Below are positions 55,833 through 64,000 of a stretch of DNA of 64,000 bases, piece by piece (position 1 is the first letter of the stretch; each line of letters starts with the position of its first letter). The stretch spans positions 62,001-126,000 of the forward strand of contig NZ_FOGT01000009.1 of the NCBI RefSeq assembly GCF_900111295.1, given 5' to 3'. Made by a program: the position numbers and the translations under genes. The notes beneath the pieces are model-generated. The model had not been told where the DNA came from and did no database searches. It worked only from the letters and a program-made list of their open reading frames with translations. The DNA comes from Salipaludibacillus aurantiacus. Lineage in GTDB: Bacteria > Bacillota > Bacilli > Bacillales > Salisediminibacteriaceae.

Positions 55833-57279
55833 ATTTAATCTTAGATTTTTTATTTTTATTTTCCCAGCTCTCTATATTTTTCAAACCTTTAATACTGTCT
55901 TTGTAAAATACCGGATCAAGCCCGTTTTTGCTTTGTTGCTGGAAGTCTTTCAGTGCCTTGATCGCTATATGGGCAAGCAGAGCAACTGCAATGAGGTTTA
56001 CGACTGCCATCGATCCCATAAACAGATCAGCCATTTCCCAGATGTTCTCTAAATCACTTGTTGCTCCAACCATAATCATTCCAAGGAAAGCGATCCGGAA
56101 TAAAAGCAAATAAATTGGTTTTTCAGAGATAAACTCAATATTTGTTTCACCGTAATAGTAGTTCCCTAATAACGAGCTGAAAGCGAAGAAGAAGATCGCT
56201 ATTGTAATAAACCCGGTCGCCCAGTCACCCATATGAGCGGATAAAGCCGTCTGGGTTAACTGTATCCCTTCCATATCCCCTACAGTGTAAACATCGGTAA
56301 GCAAAATAATGAAAGCGGTGGCACTGCATATAATTAATGTATCGATTAATACACTTAATGACTGTATAAGCCCCTGTTTAACCGGATGGTTGACATAAAC
56401 TGTTGCAGCCGCATTAGGCGCACTCCCCATCCCGGCTTCATTGGAGAACAATCCACGCTGCACACCATTCATAATAGCAGCCCCGATCCCGCCTCCAACT
56501 ACTTCCTGAATACCGAAAGCATTATTAATAATTAACGCAAATACAGCAGGGACTTCGGTGATATTTATTATTACGATAATAAGCGAGACAATGATATATG
56601 TAACAGCAAAAATAGGAACAACCACTTCTGCCACTACCGCAATGCGCCGGATACCGCCAAAGACGATAATTCCCATAATGGCTGCCATAACGGCTCCGAC
56701 TACGATCGGATTGATATTGTAGGCACCTACAAATGCATCTGAAATCGTGTGCGTCTGTACGCTGTTAAAAATCAGCCCGAAACATAAGACGATGAGAACA
56801 GCAAACAACAGACCCATCCACCTTGATCCAAGCCCCTTCTCCATATAGTAGGCAGGCCCGCCTCTGAAACCGTCTTTATCTTTCACCTTATAGATTTGAG
56901 CGAGCGTACTTTCAATAAATCCTGTCGCGGCACCTATTAACGCTACGATCCACATCCAGAAGATTGCCCCCGGTCCACCGACTGAAATAGCCAGCGCCAC
57001 CCCGGCAAGGTTCCCTGTCCCTACCCGTGCAGCCGTACTGATAGCAAAAGCCTGGAAAGGGGTTGTGCCCTTTCTTTCTTTAAAAGCGGTGCGGTCTGTC
57101 CCGCTCACCAGTTCTTTCACCATAGTAGGCAGCATGCGGAACTGGACAAAGTTTGTTCTTATTGATAAATACAGACCTAACAAAAGCAGGAAACCAATTA
57201 AAATATAAGTCCACAGCAAATCATTTCCTGCCGCTACCATTTCTCCTATCCACGTATCTTGCGAAAACCATTGATCCAA
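55831..57279 (-). CDS. alanine/glycine:cation symporter (AGCS family)
   Basis: ~482 aa with about 11 hydrophobic helices. AGCS marks: GTGNLAGVALAISVGGPGAIFWMW, LGSRWMGLLFA, GLFSNEAGMGSAPNAAATVY and the late FFFAFSSLLGNYYYGETN. Imports alanine or glycine with sodium or protons. The longest frame starts at ATG 57345 without a ribosome site; TTG 57279 with AAAGGTG at 9 bases is better. Monocistronic. Confidence 0.93.
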   Translation of the reverse strand: MDQWFSQDTWIGEMVAAGNDLLWTYILIGFLLLLGLYLSIRTNFVQFRMLPTMVKELVSGTDRTAFKERKGTTPFQAFAISTAARVGTGNLAGVALAISVGGPGAIFWMWIVALIGAATGFIESTLAQIYKVKDKDGFRGGPAYYMEKGLGSRWMGLLFAVLIVLCFGLIFNSVQTHTISDAFVGAYNINPIVVGAVMAAIMGIIVFGGIRRIAVVAEVVVPIFAVTYIIVSLIIVIINITEVPAVFALIINNAFGIQEVVGGGIGAAIMNGVQRGLFSNEAGMGSAPNAAATVYVNHPVKQGLIQSLSVLIDTLIICSATAFIILLTDVYTVGDMEGIQLTQTALSAHMGDWATGFITIAIFFFAFSSLLGNYYYGETNIEFISEKPIYLLLFRIAFLGMIMVGATSDLENIWEMADLFMGSMAVVNLIAVALLAHIAIKALKDFQQQSKNGLDPVFYKDSIKGLKNIESWENKNKKSKIK

Positions 57280-57399
57280 GCTACCACTCACCTTTCTAAA
57301 AATACGTTCAGCGTTTATTTCCCTCTCTGCTGAATTATAAACCATTTATTTTCCATATTTTCAAATCATACCCTGGCCCCGTTGCATAGAAATAATGAA

Positions 57400-57432
57400 A
57401 ACAGGACGTCCTCCAGGACGCCCCGTTTTTTT
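57400..57432 (-). terminator. terminator of the LVIVD-repeat gene
   Basis: On the minus strand ACGGGGCGTCC pairs with GGACGTCCTGT, then TTTT, 15 bp behind the stop. Confidence 0.6.
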
Positions 57433-57447
57433 CTGTTAACAGACTTA

Positions 57448-58875
57448 TCAGTTTTTGATTCGCTGATTGTTTGAATTATTTGATTGACTATTGTTTTTTA
57501 GAAGCACCTTCAGCCCTTGTCCCATATCGGAAGCTAACACATAGTTCCTGTCTACAAACACGCCCCAGATGTTCGCCTGGTCAGGAGTATAACGTCCTAT
57601 TTCCTGAGGGTTTGACGGATCTGTAATATCGACTGAGATCACTCCGCCTGAGTAGTAGGACAGGTACAGGGTATTACCGCGTACCTTCGGATCGTGAACT
57701 GTTTTGGCAAATGTCCGAACTGGGTCTGAGAAATCATATGTTAAATCTGTCGTAAACTCACTTAACAGTACTGGATTTGTTTTGTCTTTAATATCAAAAA
57801 TGCGGGTATAACCGTAAGCACTCTCATATCCCTCACCGTGCGGATTTGCGATTTCACGGGTTTCAATCAGGATGTTTCCTCCTCTCGCAAGCGCGGCAGA
57901 GTGTGCGGCACCTTTTTGATCATCAGCAAATTCTGTACGTCCTAAGTATTCAGCGTTCTCAGGATCCCTAATATCAAAGATGACAGTCCCAAGGTCCCAC
58001 ATGGACACATAGGCGTAGTGGCCATTGTTATCAGTAATGACACTGTGGTTAAACACCGGACGGGTATGGCCGTCAGGAGCATCCCAGTGATAGCCGTTAA
58101 AACTCTCATCTACTTCGGCCAACGTACGAGGGTCAAACTCCCACAGTTTCTCAGGGTTTGCAGGATCACTAACATCAATGATCTGAAAATCGCGTTCTTC
58201 TCCTGATGTATAGAAATCAGCATACGGGTTTGAAACAAGCATAAGGGCTTTGTTTCCTTGAGTCGTTAAGTATAATTCATGTGTTCCGGTTATGCGGCGG
58301 TCTAATTCATAAAAACCAAGCCTTTCCGGGTTATACGGGTCTGACACATCATAAAGAAGCGCGCCTCCGATGCTGTCCGGGCGGTTTAAGTTATTTCTTG
58401 ACGTCTGCTGAAGACTTACAACTGCCAGGTCGCCTTTAAACTCCGGAGTGTTTACAGTTTTCACAATGACTTTTTCCTGCCATGTATGAGGCACGTCATG
58501 AGCAATTTGCCCAATTTCCTTTGGATTTTCAGGGTCTTTTAAGTCAAAGATACGGACCCCGCCATTCGCTCCATTGGCGGTATGAGTGCCTAGATAAGCA
58601 AATCCTTTATGTGCATACACATCTGCTGTGTTATTTTGAATGCCATCGATTTCCTTAATCTGTTCTGCTGCTGCTTCATGCAAAAACTTCAGGTTTTTAT
58701 CACCATTTTCTTCAGGGTCCCCCAGCATTTCCAGAGCCTCATGGTCAAATGGGACTGTTTCTTTATTAATACCACCCTCAAAAGCATCATGGGCGAACCC
58801 TGCCGGTGCTACGGACGTTAACATAAGTGTTCCTGCAAGTACCGACGTCAGCAAAACTTTATTCCTTTTTTTCAA
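57448..58875 (-). CDS. secreted LVIVD-repeat beta-propeller protein
   Basis: 475 aa. Sec signal peptide (MKKRNKVLLTSVLAGTLMLT, cleavage near AGFAHD), then repeated LVIVD-type units: GGVRIFDLKDPENPKEIG, ALLYDVSDPYNPERLGFYE, FQIIDVSDPANPEKLWEF, TVIFDIRDPENAEYLGRT, TRIFDIKDKTNPVLLSEF and VISVDITDPSNPQEIGRY, about seven blades. No enzyme motif is visible; the propeller is probably a binding or scaffold module outside the cell. It ends in a Ser/Asn-rich tail. Confidence 0.85.
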   Translation of the reverse strand: MKKRNKVLLTSVLAGTLMLTSVAPAGFAHDAFEGGINKETVPFDHEALEMLGDPEENGDKNLKFLHEAAAEQIKEIDGIQNNTADVYAHKGFAYLGTHTANGANGGVRIFDLKDPENPKEIGQIAHDVPHTWQEKVIVKTVNTPEFKGDLAVVSLQQTSRNNLNRPDSIGGALLYDVSDPYNPERLGFYELDRRITGTHELYLTTQGNKALMLVSNPYADFYTSGEERDFQIIDVSDPANPEKLWEFDPRTLAEVDESFNGYHWDAPDGHTRPVFNHSVITDNNGHYAYVSMWDLGTVIFDIRDPENAEYLGRTEFADDQKGAAHSAALARGGNILIETREIANPHGEGYESAYGYTRIFDIKDKTNPVLLSEFTTDLTYDFSDPVRTFAKTVHDPKVRGNTLYLSYYSGGVISVDITDPSNPQEIGRYTPDQANIWGVFVDRNYVLASDMGQGLKVLLKNNSQSNNSNNQRIKN

Positions 58876-59202
58876 AATTAAACGCCTCCTTAAAATGATG
58901 TGACAGTTACAGGAAAAAGTATATAGAACAAGCGGTTATTTCGCCATACGAAACATTCGGTGAATTCTGCAGTATTTCGAACATTTTTAATACTATGTCC
59001 TTAATTTAAAACGTAATTTCGACGAAGATTGTCGAACACCTAACGTATCCTCTTTTGGATTACATAAATTTCAATCGATCACCCTAATTTTCGCGCGCAT
59101 TAACACTATATTCACATTAAAAATAGTAAAAATAGTTAAATTTAATAAACATTTTCAGGACTACAGACTTAATATATTCCCCCTCTCTTATAAACAGAAA
59201 AT
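58876..59202. other. intergenic stretch, no gene seen
   Basis: AT-rich, no frame with ribosome site. It holds the leader of the LVIVD gene; nothing else is recognised. Confidence 0.5.
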
Positions 59203-59227
59203 ACTGGCAGGGATAATCCCTGCCAGT
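59203..59227 (-). terminator. terminator of the sortase operon
   Basis: ACTGGCAGGGA and TCCCTGCCAGT form a perfect 11-bp stem with a 3-base loop, directly behind the sortase stop. Confidence 0.8.
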
Positions 59228-59231
59228 TCTT

Positions 59232-59969
59232 TTAGTTAGAAACAAGCACAGCTTCAAGCACATACCGCTCAGGTGCTGCACCGATAAAATTAAACGGATA
59301 GCATGTCGTGACAGTAAGTGTGGCTCTTGGACGGGGCACAATTACCGTCCGGTCATCTGCATCTACAATTCTGACTCGCTTTACTTTGTATGTGAATTCC
59401 CCTGCAGACGTTGTGACGATAAGGAGATCCTTCTCCCCGACTTTTCCTAACTCTCTGAATACCGTATCACGGTGGCCTGATAAGACGGAATTATCATTCT
59501 CACCCGGCAAGACACTTCCCGGATAATGCCCTACACCTTTTTCCAGTGTTTTATCGTCAGTCCCATGGTAAACAGGAAAGGTGGCATTTAGCTTTGGGAT
59601 AGTAAGATAGGCGAATTCTTCACCGGCGCCCGGCCGTTCTGCATACACAACATGCCCGGGTTCCGTAACCTTCATGTTGTCCTTTTTCTCCTTAGGCGCA
59701 GAAGAAGACGATGCTGTTTTCATGCTGCCCTGAGAATTAGCCGTATCTATCTTTTCTTCTAAAACGGCTTCTCTTTTAGCAGTCATGCCAGAAACAGGCA
59801 CCGGATGTTCTTTCACAGTTTCTGCTGCAAAAAGGTAAGAAGCGGGTTCACTGTATTTATATAAAAGATAACCCTTCAGAAACGTGTAAGCATTTGTAGT
59901 AGTAAACAGTAGCCCCGCCACGATTAGCCCTGTAGAAAAAAGTAAAAGAAAGCAGTTCTTAATCTTCAT
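59232..59969 (-). CDS. class D sortase
   Basis: 245 aa. N-terminal membrane anchor, a ~60-residue Ser/Lys/Glu-rich linker, then the sortase barrel with catalytic H166 (LSGHRDT), C223 (TVTTCYPFN) and R235 (APERYV). The TLTVTTCYPF motif is typical of class D. It is 30 bp behind the gene for an LPDTA-bearing acidic protein, which is its obvious substrate. Confidence 0.93.
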   Translation of the reverse strand: MKIKNCFLLLFSTGLIVAGLLFTTTNAYTFLKGYLLYKYSEPASYLFAAETVKEHPVPVSGMTAKREAVLEEKIDTANSQGSMKTASSSSAPKEKKDNMKVTEPGHVVYAERPGAGEEFAYLTIPKLNATFPVYHGTDDKTLEKGVGHYPGSVLPGENDNSVLSGHRDTVFRELGKVGEKDLLIVTTSAGEFTYKVKRVRIVDADDRTVIVPRPRATLTVTTCYPFNFIGAAPERYVLEAVLVSN

Positions 59970-59999
59970 ACCGGAACTCCTTTTTTAGTTTTTATCCTG

Positions 60000-61034
60000 T
60001 CAGGCTGCTTTCCGCTTCCGGATAATGGCAGCACCGGTTCCCGCCGCAAGAAGTCCCAATAACATATTTAAAGGCAGATTTGTGGCCGTATCCGGCAGTT
60101 TACCGCCTTTTTCTGTTTTATTAACCACAGGCTCAGCATCGCTGACTGACTCTTTTTCTTTCAGTTCTTCCGTCACTGTCTGAAGTTCATCAGCTGTCTC
60201 TAAAAATAAATCCGAATCGAACATATCAGCTGTAAACAGAATGTCCGCAAGAAATTCTCCTTGAAAATTATACAATTCTATTAAGAGATCATAACCATTC
60301 AGCTGGGTAACCTTTATCAGTTCAGCTAAAGTCACCGGCTTCTTTTCCTCGCCTTTTACAAAGAAAAATACCGCTTCCAGTTCCATAAGGTTTAAAAGTT
60401 CCTCACTGATTGCCAGAAGCTCAGCTATTTGTTCTGCGGACAGTTCACTCGCAGTTTCGAAATCCCCTAAAGCAATCAGTCTGTAAAACAGTTTGTCCAG
60501 CTTGTCTTCAAAATCCGGGTCATTGTCTATCACATATTCCAGATGCTCAAACAGCCTGATGAGCTCGTCTTCATCCAGCCCGATTTCCGCAAACAAATCC
60601 AGGAAATCGCTGTAATCTTCATCAAATTCCCATTCCTCATCAGCCCAGCCGTCCCATTCTTCATCATAGTAATAATTCCAGACATAAAAATCGAGGTCGT
60701 CATAAAACTTAATCTCTTCCAAAGTCACGCCGTATTCAGCAAGAACGGTATGTAATTCTGCACGTGTGATCTCATAGTCAGCAAGAAGCTGTTCAATAAG
60801 TTCGTCTGTCAGTATGTCTCCCAGAAAATCCTTCAACTCTTCCACTGACTCGAAGTCTTTTACTTCCATCCCCCATTCGAAATCAAGATACTCATCCAGC
60901 TCATCCTGCGACCAGCCAATCTCTTTTAAATAAGCAGTTAATTCCTGGCTGTTCACAGAGGCCGAGGCCACGTGGGGTAAAAAAGAAAATAGCATAGCAG
61001 AAACGACTAGCATTAACAGCAACAAACGTTTCAT
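60000..61034 (-). CDS. processed acidic surface protein with LPDTA sorting signal
   Basis: ~344 aa. Sec signal peptide, then a very acidic, helical body with repeated modules (DELTAYLKEIGW-like, SQDELDEYLDFEWGME, EIGLDEDELIRLFEHLEY) and a C-terminal sorting signal: LPDTA, a hydrophobic stretch and RKRKAA. The dedicated sortase follows at once. It matches the group known as processed acidic surface proteins paired with class D sortases (from memory). ATG 61034 follows GGAGG. Role on the wall unknown. Confidence 0.88.
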   Translation of the reverse strand: MKRLLLLMLVVSAMLFSFLPHVASASVNSQELTAYLKEIGWSQDELDEYLDFEWGMEVKDFESVEELKDFLGDILTDELIEQLLADYEITRAELHTVLAEYGVTLEEIKFYDDLDFYVWNYYYDEEWDGWADEEWEFDEDYSDFLDLFAEIGLDEDELIRLFEHLEYVIDNDPDFEDKLDKLFYRLIALGDFETASELSAEQIAELLAISEELLNLMELEAVFFFVKGEEKKPVTLAELIKVTQLNGYDLLIELYNFQGEFLADILFTADMFDSDLFLETADELQTVTEELKEKESVSDAEPVVNKTEKGGKLPDTATNLPLNMLLGLLAAGTGAAIIRKRKAA

Positions 61035-61213
61035 AACATTAACCTCCAATTTTTGGAATTTTTAACGCATGAAATGATTATATGCCCATTTATGCCGGTC
61101 AGCCACGTAAATATCTCCTATTTATTTGTTAAGAAATTTTATCTCCATATTCCTATATCTTTCTTCAATATCCTTTAATATAATAGATAACCCATTTTAA
61201 TGGAAAACTATAT

Positions 61214-61248
61214 AAAAAACCTTTCTTACCGTTGTCAGGCAAGAAAGG
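61214..61248 (-). terminator. terminator of the SDR gene
   Basis: On the minus strand CCTTTCTT pairs with AAGAAAGG, followed by six T. Confidence 0.8.
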
Positions 61249-61269
61249 CTCCTCCGCTTTTTTATAAAC

Positions 61270-62055
61270 CTACACTTTTTCTTCCCATTTTTCCTCTTCA
61301 AAGCTCTTCATCTGTTCTTCCACTTCCTTAGGATAAGCCGTCCGGAAATGATGGTGGTCAGCTTCGATCACTTCAACCATTTTATCTATCATATCTTTTG
61401 GATCATACTGGTCCTCCAATATTTTTTCTGTTTCAGCAATTGATTCTTTGTGGGTAAAGTTCTCATCATCATTGAACCACTTCCACTTTTCTTCAAACAT
61501 ACGGTCATTAAAGCCGGTCTCAAACGGTCCTGGATTAATGGTGGCTACTTGGACTCCGAATTCTTCAAGTTCTGCCTTCATCGTCTTCGCTATTGATTCA
61601 ATGGCATGCTTTGAAGACCCGTAAGCACCTAAGTAAGGCATTGCTACGACGCCGACAATTGAACTTAGAAAAATAATCTTGCCGCTTTTCTTATTCACAA
61701 ATTTTTTAGCTGCAATCTGTGTATTCTCGAGCGTACTGAATACATTTGTTTCATAAATAGCCCGCATTCTGTCTACAGGGATCTCAGAGATCGGCCCCCC
61801 TTCACCAATTGCTGCGTTAGCGACAAACACATCATAGTCATAATCTTCTATGAGCTGCTGATCTCTTTTATCAGTAATATCCAGTTTAATTACTTCCAGC
61901 TCTACTCCTTCTCTCTCAGCTTCTTCATGCAGGCTTGTTACCTGTGAAATAATTTCTACGCCTGCAATTACTTTGTGCCCTTTTTTAGCCAAACCCAGTG
62001 CTGTTCCTTTGCCTAAACCGCTTCCTGCTCCAGTTATAAAAATTGTTTTGGCCAT
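61270..62055 (-). CDS. short-chain dehydrogenase/reductase (SDR)
   Basis: 261 aa. Cofactor motif TGAGSGLGKG at residues 8-17, NAAIG, catalytic Ser in FLSSIVG and Y-x3-K in YGSSKHAIES, then NPGPFETGF. Classical SDR reducing a carbonyl with NAD(P)H. An acidic C-terminal tail (KSFEEEKWEEKV). Monocistronic, between terminators. Substrate unknown. Confidence 0.9.
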   Translation of the reverse strand: MAKTIFITGAGSGLGKGTALGLAKKGHKVIAGVEIISQVTSLHEEAEREGVELEVIKLDITDKRDQQLIEDYDYDVFVANAAIGEGGPISEIPVDRMRAIYETNVFSTLENTQIAAKKFVNKKSGKIIFLSSIVGVVAMPYLGAYGSSKHAIESIAKTMKAELEEFGVQVATINPGPFETGFNDRMFEEKWKWFNDDENFTHKESIAETEKILEDQYDPKDMIDKMVEVIEADHHHFRTAYPKEVEEQMKSFEEEKWEEKV

Positions 62056-62166
62056 CTTAAACCCTCCTTATGGTTACTAGTTGGCAGTTCCCATGGAGAA
62101 TTTATCCAAAACCTTTTCTATGGCCTATTTAAAGGCGTGCATTACCAGGGCTCCTTTCTTGCACGC

Positions 62167-62205
62167 AAAAAAAGCCCCTTCTGCCATATAAAAGCAGAAA
62201 GAGCT
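62167..62205 (-). terminator. terminator of the MerR-like coiled-coil gene
   Basis: On the minus strand AGCTCTTTCTGC pairs with GCAGAAGGGGCT (two mismatches), followed by seven T. Confidence 0.75.
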
Positions 62206-62266
62206 TACTAAGGAGAAATTTAAACTATTATTTTATTAATATATGTAATTATGAGGTACCCCGCTC

Positions 62267-62977
62267 TCATTTACGGAAGAGAGCAAAAAGCTTATCCCAG
62301 TAGTATCCTTTGCGCTTTTTTATCGTCGTCTCTAAACGTTTATTAAAGTCATTTTGCAGGCGCCATTCTTTCTTTTGTTCCTCCCTGATTTGCTGCAATT
62401 CTTTTTGTAAAAATTCATTTTTTTCTTTTTCCTGCTCAAGCATGGTTTCATAATAACCGTGTTGCTGCTCAGTTAATTTTTCAATCTTTGAATTTGTTTT
62501 CTGCGCCGAATTACCAATTGTAGAGCTAATAACATGGTGGTCCTGCTGAAGTCTCGCCACCGTTGTTTTAAGCTGGTCCATATCGTTTCTGAGCTGCATA
62601 TTGGTTTCACGTGCAGCTGCAAATTCACCCGCTAAAACGGTTAATATCTCTTTTAACTGATTAGGATCCTGAGGGAGCTCATCATATTGGCCAGACACCG
62701 CTACCTGTGTGTCATTCGACTGTTCCAATTTCTTTTTCTGCTGCTCGACAAGATCTTTAGCTGTATCGTCCAAAGGCCTATTCGTATCGCGCAGCGCTAT
62801 AAGCGATTCGATATCAGATTGGACAAAAACCCGCCGGTCCCGTTCTTTAAAAAATTCATACCCATTCCGCTCAAGCACCTGACCGTATTTACGGACAGTC
62901 GGCGTTGCAATTCCTAACTCTTCCGCCACTTCCTTTGTCGTATAAGACCGCTCATTTGGTTGTATATCGTGCCGCAT
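62267..62977 (-). CDS. MerR-type HTH protein with long coiled coil (DUF3967-like)
   Basis: ~236 aa. An N-terminal MerR-like winged helix (SYTTKEVAEELGIATPTVRK, then FKERDRRVFVQSDIESL), a linker, and coiled coil over roughly residues 110-210 (LRNDMDQLKTTVARLQQD; EKEKNEFLQKELQQIREE). The C-terminus is basic (KKRKGYYWDKLFALFRK). The layout recalls chromosome-anchoring RacA and plasmid DUF3967 proteins, with no effector domain. ATG 62977 has GAGGAGG at 6 bases. Upstream DNA holds a run of palindromes it may bind. Confidence 0.8.
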   Translation of the reverse strand: MRHDIQPNERSYTTKEVAEELGIATPTVRKYGQVLERNGYEFFKERDRRVFVQSDIESLIALRDTNRPLDDTAKDLVEQQKKKLEQSNDTQVAVSGQYDELPQDPNQLKEILTVLAGEFAAARETNMQLRNDMDQLKTTVARLQQDHHVISSTIGNSAQKTNSKIEKLTEQQHGYYETMLEQEKEKNEFLQKELQQIREEQKKEWRLQNDFNKRLETTIKKRKGYYWDKLFALFRK

Positions 62978-63010
62978 ATCGGACCTCCTCAAAAACTGTT
63001 CTGTATAGTA

Positions 63011-63398
63011 TATCGCCGGGCGATACGGTGCGTTGCCGGAAACCAGGGTTAATTGTTCAGTGACCGCTTAAACAGCCGCTTTTTTATTTAGTCTTATGTC
63101 CCATTTTATCACGCATGCTTATACTTGTGTATGTCACTTGAGATGTAAATCGCTTTTGTAAATGAATTGTGATAATTATACGGAGGGAAAGAAACCTTTC
63201 TTAAATGTATCTTTCTGCAACTGTATCGCCGTGAATTCCACCATATCGCCATGCGATACAGTGGAGGGCTATTTAATTAAGTCCATAATTGGCTTTGTTT
63301 TTTCTCATAACCATTCACGGGCGGCTTTTTTTGTTGGTGTATCGCTTTGATACATTCTTGTATCGGTCCGGATACCCGCAAAATATATCGCTTTGCGT
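63011..63398. repeat. cluster of TATCGC-N3-GCGATA palindromes
   Basis: Six related sites in ~390 bp: 63011-63025 (TATCGCCGGGCGATA), 63223-63230 (half site GTATCGCC), 63244-63258 (TATCGCCATGCGATA), 63339-63353 (GTATCGCTTTGATAC), 63360-63375 (GTATCGGTCCGGATAC) and 63386-63398 (TATCGCTTTGCGT). The first is 34 bp from the start of the MerR-like gene. No gene is seen in the stretch 62978-63423. Confidence 0.75.
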
Positions 63399-63423
63399 TG
63401 GAATCTTACCAGGTTTTACTTCC

Positions 63424-64000
63424 TTATTCAGATGACAAAAAACGTCTGAAGCGTCTTATCAAGTTAGTAATAAAATTACCGTCGGGATTTTTATTGAGGT
63501 TAGATGTAACTTTATTTTCAGGAAGTAAGTCATTTTTCCCTGGGCTTTCCGATTTCCCTGTGTTTTCTGTTTTTCGTTCCTTATATCTTTCTGGGGAGGA
63601 TCGAAAATCTACAATGTTTTTATAAAACGTCTGGTTCTGCATGATTTCAAACATGTTTATAGAAGGACGGTAATTTGCCTCAATAATCCACAAGTTCCCG
63701 TCTTCATCGATTCCCACATCCAACCCTATTTCAGTTCTTTTAGGAAAATACTTTTGAAGATGCCGGGCAGCTTCAAGACCTAAGCTATCCAATTTTTTTT
63801 GCAAATCGGTTACCTTCACTTTATTCTTTAAAATGGACTTATTAATTGCCTCTTCAACAGTCAGTACCTGGACGCTGGCATTAGTAACGAAATAGCCGGA
63901 AAAACTTACTTTGGCCGCTGTCCCTGTTACAAACCAGTCATCAGTCCTTTTCTTTCGCTGCAGCATTATCCTGAAATCAAAGGGAGCATCGTCAATTGTG
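63424..64000 (-). CDS. YheC/YheD-family ATP-grasp protein, C-terminal part (5' end outside window)
   Basis: The frame stays open to the window edge, so only the last ~192 residues are seen. APFDFRIMLQRKKRTDDWFV, GYFVTNASVQV, EIGLDVGIDEDGNLWIIEAN and PSINMF match the ATP-grasp C-terminal part of YheC/YheD, spore-coat-associated proteins of Bacillus. The acid-rich metal site DVGID/EANYRP is intact. A Lys/Asn/Glu-rich tail of ~60 residues follows. The catalysed ligation is unknown. Confidence 0.82.
   Translation of the reverse strand, partial: TIDDAPFDFRIMLQRKKRTDDWFVTGTAAKVSFSGYFVTNASVQVLTVEEAINKSILKNKVKVTDLQKKLDSLGLEAARHLQKYFPKRTEIGLDVGIDEDGNLWIIEANYRPSINMFEIMQNQTFYKNIVDFRSSPERYKERKTENTGKSESPGKNDLLPENKVTSNLNKNPDGNFITNLIRRFRRFLSSE

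Noticed and set aside
57280-57400. Glycine riboswitch upstream of the alanine/glycine symporter
   Set aside because: The leader is short and AT-rich with none of the paired aptamer motifs.
63160-63400. CRISPR array suggested by the repeated TATCGC units
   Set aside because: Units are short palindromes at irregular spacing, with no constant-length spacers and no cas genes.

Overview
The window comes from the chromosome of a spore-forming member of the Bacillaceae, probably salt- or alkali-adapted. Evidence for sporulation: pdaB, kbaA, gerD, cwlD, a Spo0E-like phosphatase and a YheC/D-type coat-associated protein. The sigW-rsiW-cdaA-cdaR-glmM block sits next to a tRNA/5S array and the ybaK-cwlD-salA-gerD-kbaA-pdaB block, as in Bacillus subtilis but in reverse orientation. 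Several proteins are strongly acidic (the CdaR tail, the sortase substrate, the solute-binding proteins), which suggests a halophile. The genus cannot be named from the sequence.

Layout. 1-8.3 kb: two tandem phytoene-desaturase-like FAD enzymes, a dispersed intergenic repeat, an aldo/keto reductase, a luciferase-like flavin enzyme, small membrane proteins, a YfhE-like peptide, a SIMPL protein and a DHA2 drug exporter. 8.5-13.4 kb: a four-gene operon of two Gfo/Idh/MocA dehydrogenases and two TIM-barrel isomerase/epimerases, with a divergent AraC regulator. 13.5-16.7 kb: a YflT-type stress protein and katG behind a 7-1-7 palindrome. 17-19.1 kb: glmS with a clear glmS ribozyme and a sigma-A promoter. 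19.3-24.7 kb: mannitol operon mtlA-mtlR-mtlF-mtlD. 24.8-40.9 kb: a beta-glucan/beta-glucoside regulon made of a GH30 enzyme, three paralogous solute-binding lipoproteins, one permease pair, a 1048-aa GH94-like phosphorylase, a DUF624 protein, a LacI regulator, a GH1 6-phospho-beta-glucosidase and a ROK kinase. 40.9-46.6 kb: glmM, cdaR, cdaA, a second copy of the dispersed repeat, rsiW and sigW. 46.7-48.3 kb: Spo0E-like gene, six tRNAs and a 5S rRNA with no 16S or 23S beside it. 48.4-53.6 kb: sporulation and germination genes. 53.9-64 kb: UbiD-type decarboxylase, AGCS symporter, LVIVD-repeat protein, class D sortase with an acidic LPDTA substrate, an SDR enzyme, a MerR-like coiled-coil protein facing a cluster of palindromes, and a partial YheC/D gene.

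How the parts fit. The mannitol and beta-glucan genes lie between glmS and glmM, which are adjacent in B. subtilis, so about 22 kb of sugar genes separates two steps of amino-sugar synthesis. The glucan cluster carries at least four copies of one operator, TTACGAAACCG-N-TTT. Two of them lie just downstream of near-consensus sigma-A promoters, so its LacI protein probably controls both the transporter operon and the GH1-ROK pair. ABC uptake, a ROK kinase resembling beta-glucoside kinases and a GH1 enzyme with the phosphate-binding signature suggest that disaccharides are phosphorylated inside the cell rather than by a PTS. The least explained signal is the run of TATCGC-N3-GCGATA palindromes at 63.0-63.4 kb, upstream of the MerR-like coiled-coil gene.
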